7,408 nt of DNA, from the NCBI GenBank assembly GCA_946538475.1, contig CAMNGN010000097.1:1-7408 (forward strand), given 5' to 3'. Both the position numbers and the translations under genes were made by a program. Numbering within the stretch: position 1 is the stretch's first letter; each line of letters starts with the position of its first letter. Source of the stretch: an uncultured Blautia sp. GTDB taxonomy: Bacteria; Bacillota; Clostridia; Lachnospirales; Lachnospiraceae. Positions 6,336-7,408 of the stretch are shown one piece after another. The notes beneath the pieces are model-generated. The model ran no database searches and was not told where the DNA came from. It saw only the letters and a list, made by a program, of their open reading frames with translations.

Positions 6336-6357
6336 AATTCACAGTTAGTTGTGAATT
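6336..6357. promoter_or_regulatory. Probable regulator-binding palindrome AATTCACA-N6-TGTGAATT
   Basis: Two perfect 8-bp arms (6336-6343 and 6350-6357) are separated by GTTAGT, giving a 22-bp site. Its near edge is about 65 bp upstream of the -35 box, suiting an activator or an upstream looping operator. Related TTGTG/CACAA half-sites recur nearby: GTTGTGTAA (6328-6336), ATTGCACAAT (6303-6312) and ATTGTGTCAAT (6261-6271). The half-site order is the reverse of a CRP site. The cognate protein could be the DeoR regulator or a regulator outside the window. Confidence 0.55.
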
Positions 6358-6384
6358 ACTTACGCTTTATGTTCCGTCAAAACA

Positions 6385-6404
6385 TTTCATTCATTTTCAT
6401 TCAT
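6385..6404. repeat. Perfect 10-bp tandem duplication TTTCATTCAT x2
   Basis: TTTCATTCAT occurs at 6385-6394 and again at 6395-6404 with no mismatch, just after the stop of the LacI-like gene. It contains four TTCAT motifs (6386, 6390, 6396, 6400), the same motif that is phased around the isomerase start. Confidence 0.9.
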
Positions 6405-6416
6405 GGGTGGAATTCG

Positions 6417-7277
6417 TCATCTCGTCGAATCCCTCAAACACATACTGACGGGTATGATCGTCCTCTCTTCCACCGTACGCCCTTCGATCATATCGAGCAG
6501 ACACTTCCCCGCCGTCTCCGCCAGCTCCCGTGGATTACGGTCCAGGGCTGTGATCGCAGGGGATGCCATCGACGAATAGGGCGAATTGTCAAAGCTGATC
6601 AGCTTTACATCCTCCGGCACATACAGTCCCACTCTATGCAGGGCGGTGATCACGCCGAACGCTGCACGGTCGGAAGCGGTGATCACTGCATCCACCGAAA
6701 GCCCCTTCTGCATGATCTGCCCTACCAGTTCTTCCGTCTCAAGCTCGGACGATTTATTGCCGGGGCGATCGAGGATATACTCCGGGTCAGGCGTGATGCC
6801 GTGCTGCGTAAGTGCTTCTTCATATCCCGTCACCCTGGGGCTTGTCCTCTTCTCTGCCAGATAGCCGGGCATCAATACAATACTCTTGCAGCCCTTCGAA
6901 ATCAGGTAGTCCGTCGCTTTGAACATGGCTTCTCTGTCGTCATTCGCAACCAGAGGAATATTCCTGCCTGTTTCCGGATGCCGGTCCAGGCAGACCATGG
7001 GAAAGCCGTCGGGAATAAGCTCATCCGGCAATACACTGAGTCCACTGACGCAGAGAATTCCTTCCACACCCAGCTCCAGAAGACATTTCAGGTGATCCTT
7101 CTCCCTCTGCGCATCATTGTTGCTGCTTAAGATCAGCGCCGAAAAGCCTTTTTCATATAAGTATTCAGCCGCGTAATCGGCAAGATTCGAGAAAAATGTG
7201 TTGTCTGTAGTGGGAACGATGATCCCGATCATGCGATGCTCTGTACTTCTCTCACTCATTTTTCTTTCCTCACTCAT
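6417..7277 (-). CDS. LacI/RbsR-type sugar-sensing domain protein lacking the DNA-binding head
   Basis: The 286 residues cover one complete LacI-type effector domain. It begins at IGIIVPTTDNTFFSNL (17-32), the point where E. coli RbsR reaches only at about residue 60. It continues with VEGILCVSG (71-79), VCLDRHP (95-101), RVTGYEEAL (148-156), ASDRAAFGVITAL (201-213), VKLISFDNSPYSSMASP (224-240) and the family's C-terminal RDSTR (282-286). The helix-turn-helix and hinge are absent; only a 16-residue charged leader precedes the domain. There is no signal peptide, so it is cytoplasmic and not a transporter binding protein. Its ATG overlaps the epimerase stop (ATGA), with AGGGGA (7281-7286) as ribosome binding site. 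A second start at Met7 is also plausible. The ligand is probably the transported sugar or its phosphate. Role unknown: a sensor partnering another regulator, a sugar buffer, or a decayed repressor. Confidence 0.88.
   Translation of the reverse strand: MSEERKMSERSTEHRMIGIIVPTTDNTFFSNLADYAAEYLYEKGFSALILSSNNDAQREKDHLKCLLELGVEGILCVSGLSVLPDELIPDGFPMVCLDRHPETGRNIPLVANDDREAMFKATDYLISKGCKSIVLMPGYLAEKRTSPRVTGYEEALTQHGITPDPEYILDRPGNKSSELETEELVGQIMQKGLSVDAVITASDRAAFGVITALHRVGLYVPEDVKLISFDNSPYSSMASPAITALDRNPRELAETAGKCLLDMIEGRTVEERTIIPVSMCLRDSTR
7251..7277 (-). promoter_or_regulatory. Duplicated start region of the LacI-like gene
   Basis: ATGAGTGAG occurs twice in frame (7269-7277 and 7251-7259), 18 bases apart, each preceded by a purine-rich ribosome binding site: AGGGGA (7281-7286) and AGGAAAG (7264-7270). 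Translation could therefore begin at Met1, coupled to the epimerase stop, or independently at Met7. Neither start adds a DNA-binding domain. Confidence 0.6.
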
Positions 7278-7408
7278 TCTTCCCCTCTCAGTCCCGAAAG
7301 CAGTTCCGCATAGCTCTTTCCCTTGCGGAACAACGCACTCGTTCCGAGAATAAATCCATCTACCCCGACAGAAGAAAGATCCTCGATCACTTCGGGGCTG
7401 CAGTGACC
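7274..7408 (-). CDS. Ribulose-phosphate 3-epimerase/AlsE-type epimerase, C-terminal 44 residues (5' end outside window)
   Basis: Only the last 44 codons are in the window, ending with TGA at 7276-7274. The fragment runs GHCSPEVIEDL, then VGVDGFILGTSALFRKG (14-30), then a short helical tail ending GLRGEE. This matches the end of the ribulose-phosphate 3-epimerase barrel, where strand 7 gives a VDG phosphate loop and strand 8 gives AGxS/TxxF. GTSALF and the Gly-x-Cys opening look closer to E. coli AlsE (allulose-6-phosphate 3-epimerase) than to housekeeping Rpe; this is recalled, not aligned. The enzyme inverts C3 of a ketose phosphate using a metal, in the cytoplasm. It overlaps the LacI-like gene by ATGA, so the two are co-translated. 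With the isomerase and kinase it would complete a route into central metabolism. Confidence 0.7.
   Translation of the reverse strand, partial: GHCSPEVIEDLSSVGVDGFILGTSALFRKGKSYAELLSGLRGEE

Noticed and set aside
6336..6357. CRP-type cAMP receptor site
   Set aside because: A CRP site is TGTGA-N6-TCACA; here the half-sites are in the opposite order, and CRP control is not typical for Clostridia.
6361..6375. Catabolite control (cre) site around GCG in the intergenic region
   Set aside because: The best alignment to the CcpA consensus has at least three mismatches at conserved positions and lacks symmetry.
6413..6435. Terminator for the LacI-like gene around its stop codon
   Set aside because: Only a short ATTCG/CGAAT stem with a 9-base loop is present and no T run follows, so read-through into the isomerase operon remains possible.
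7278..7408. Possible N-terminal extension of the LacI-like protein, since its frame stays open to the window edge
   Set aside because: The extension translates to Arg/Cys-rich residues with no helix-turn-helix or hinge, while the epimerase frame over the same bases gives a clear TIM-barrel C-terminus.

Overview
The window looks like part of the chromosome of a Clostridia-type Firmicute, most likely a gut Lachnospiraceae-like organism. The reasons are AGGAGG-type ribosome binding sites, a roughly balanced base composition with AT-rich intergenic DNA, and the type of sugar ABC transporter and DeoR regulator. This placement is inferred from general character, not from a marker gene.

Every gene lies on the minus strand, so transcription runs from high to low coordinates. 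At the right edge is the C-terminal tail of a ribulose-phosphate 3-epimerase/AlsE-type TIM barrel (7274-7408). It overlaps by ATGA a LacI/RbsR-type sugar-sensing protein that has no DNA-binding head (6417-7277). A 221-bp intergenic region follows, holding a good sigma-A promoter, several inverted repeats and phased TTCAT repeats. Next comes a tight cluster: a xylose-isomerase-like TIM-barrel sugar isomerase (5275-6195), a sugar-binding protein (4169-5227), a stem-loop region, a double-domain RbsA-type ABC ATPase (2505-4004), an RbsC-type permease (1535-2503) and a ribokinase-family kinase (611-1510). A very large near-perfect inverted repeat (431-615) starts at the kinase stop codon and separates the operon from a DeoR-family repressor that runs off the left edge (1-362).

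Together the genes describe uptake of a free monosaccharide, isomerisation of the unphosphorylated aldose to a ketose, phosphorylation of that ketose, and 3-epimerisation of the ketose phosphate into central metabolism. Two routes fit this set: D-allose to D-allulose to allulose-6-P to fructose-6-P, and D-ribose to D-ribulose to ribulose-5-P to xylulose-5-P. The sequence alone does not decide the substrate. The points most worth a second look are the headless LacI homologue, the giant inverted repeat built from tandem GGGACA-GTTCC-GACTC units, the phased TTCAT repeats around the isomerase promoter and start codon, and the isomerase/kinase/epimerase combination.
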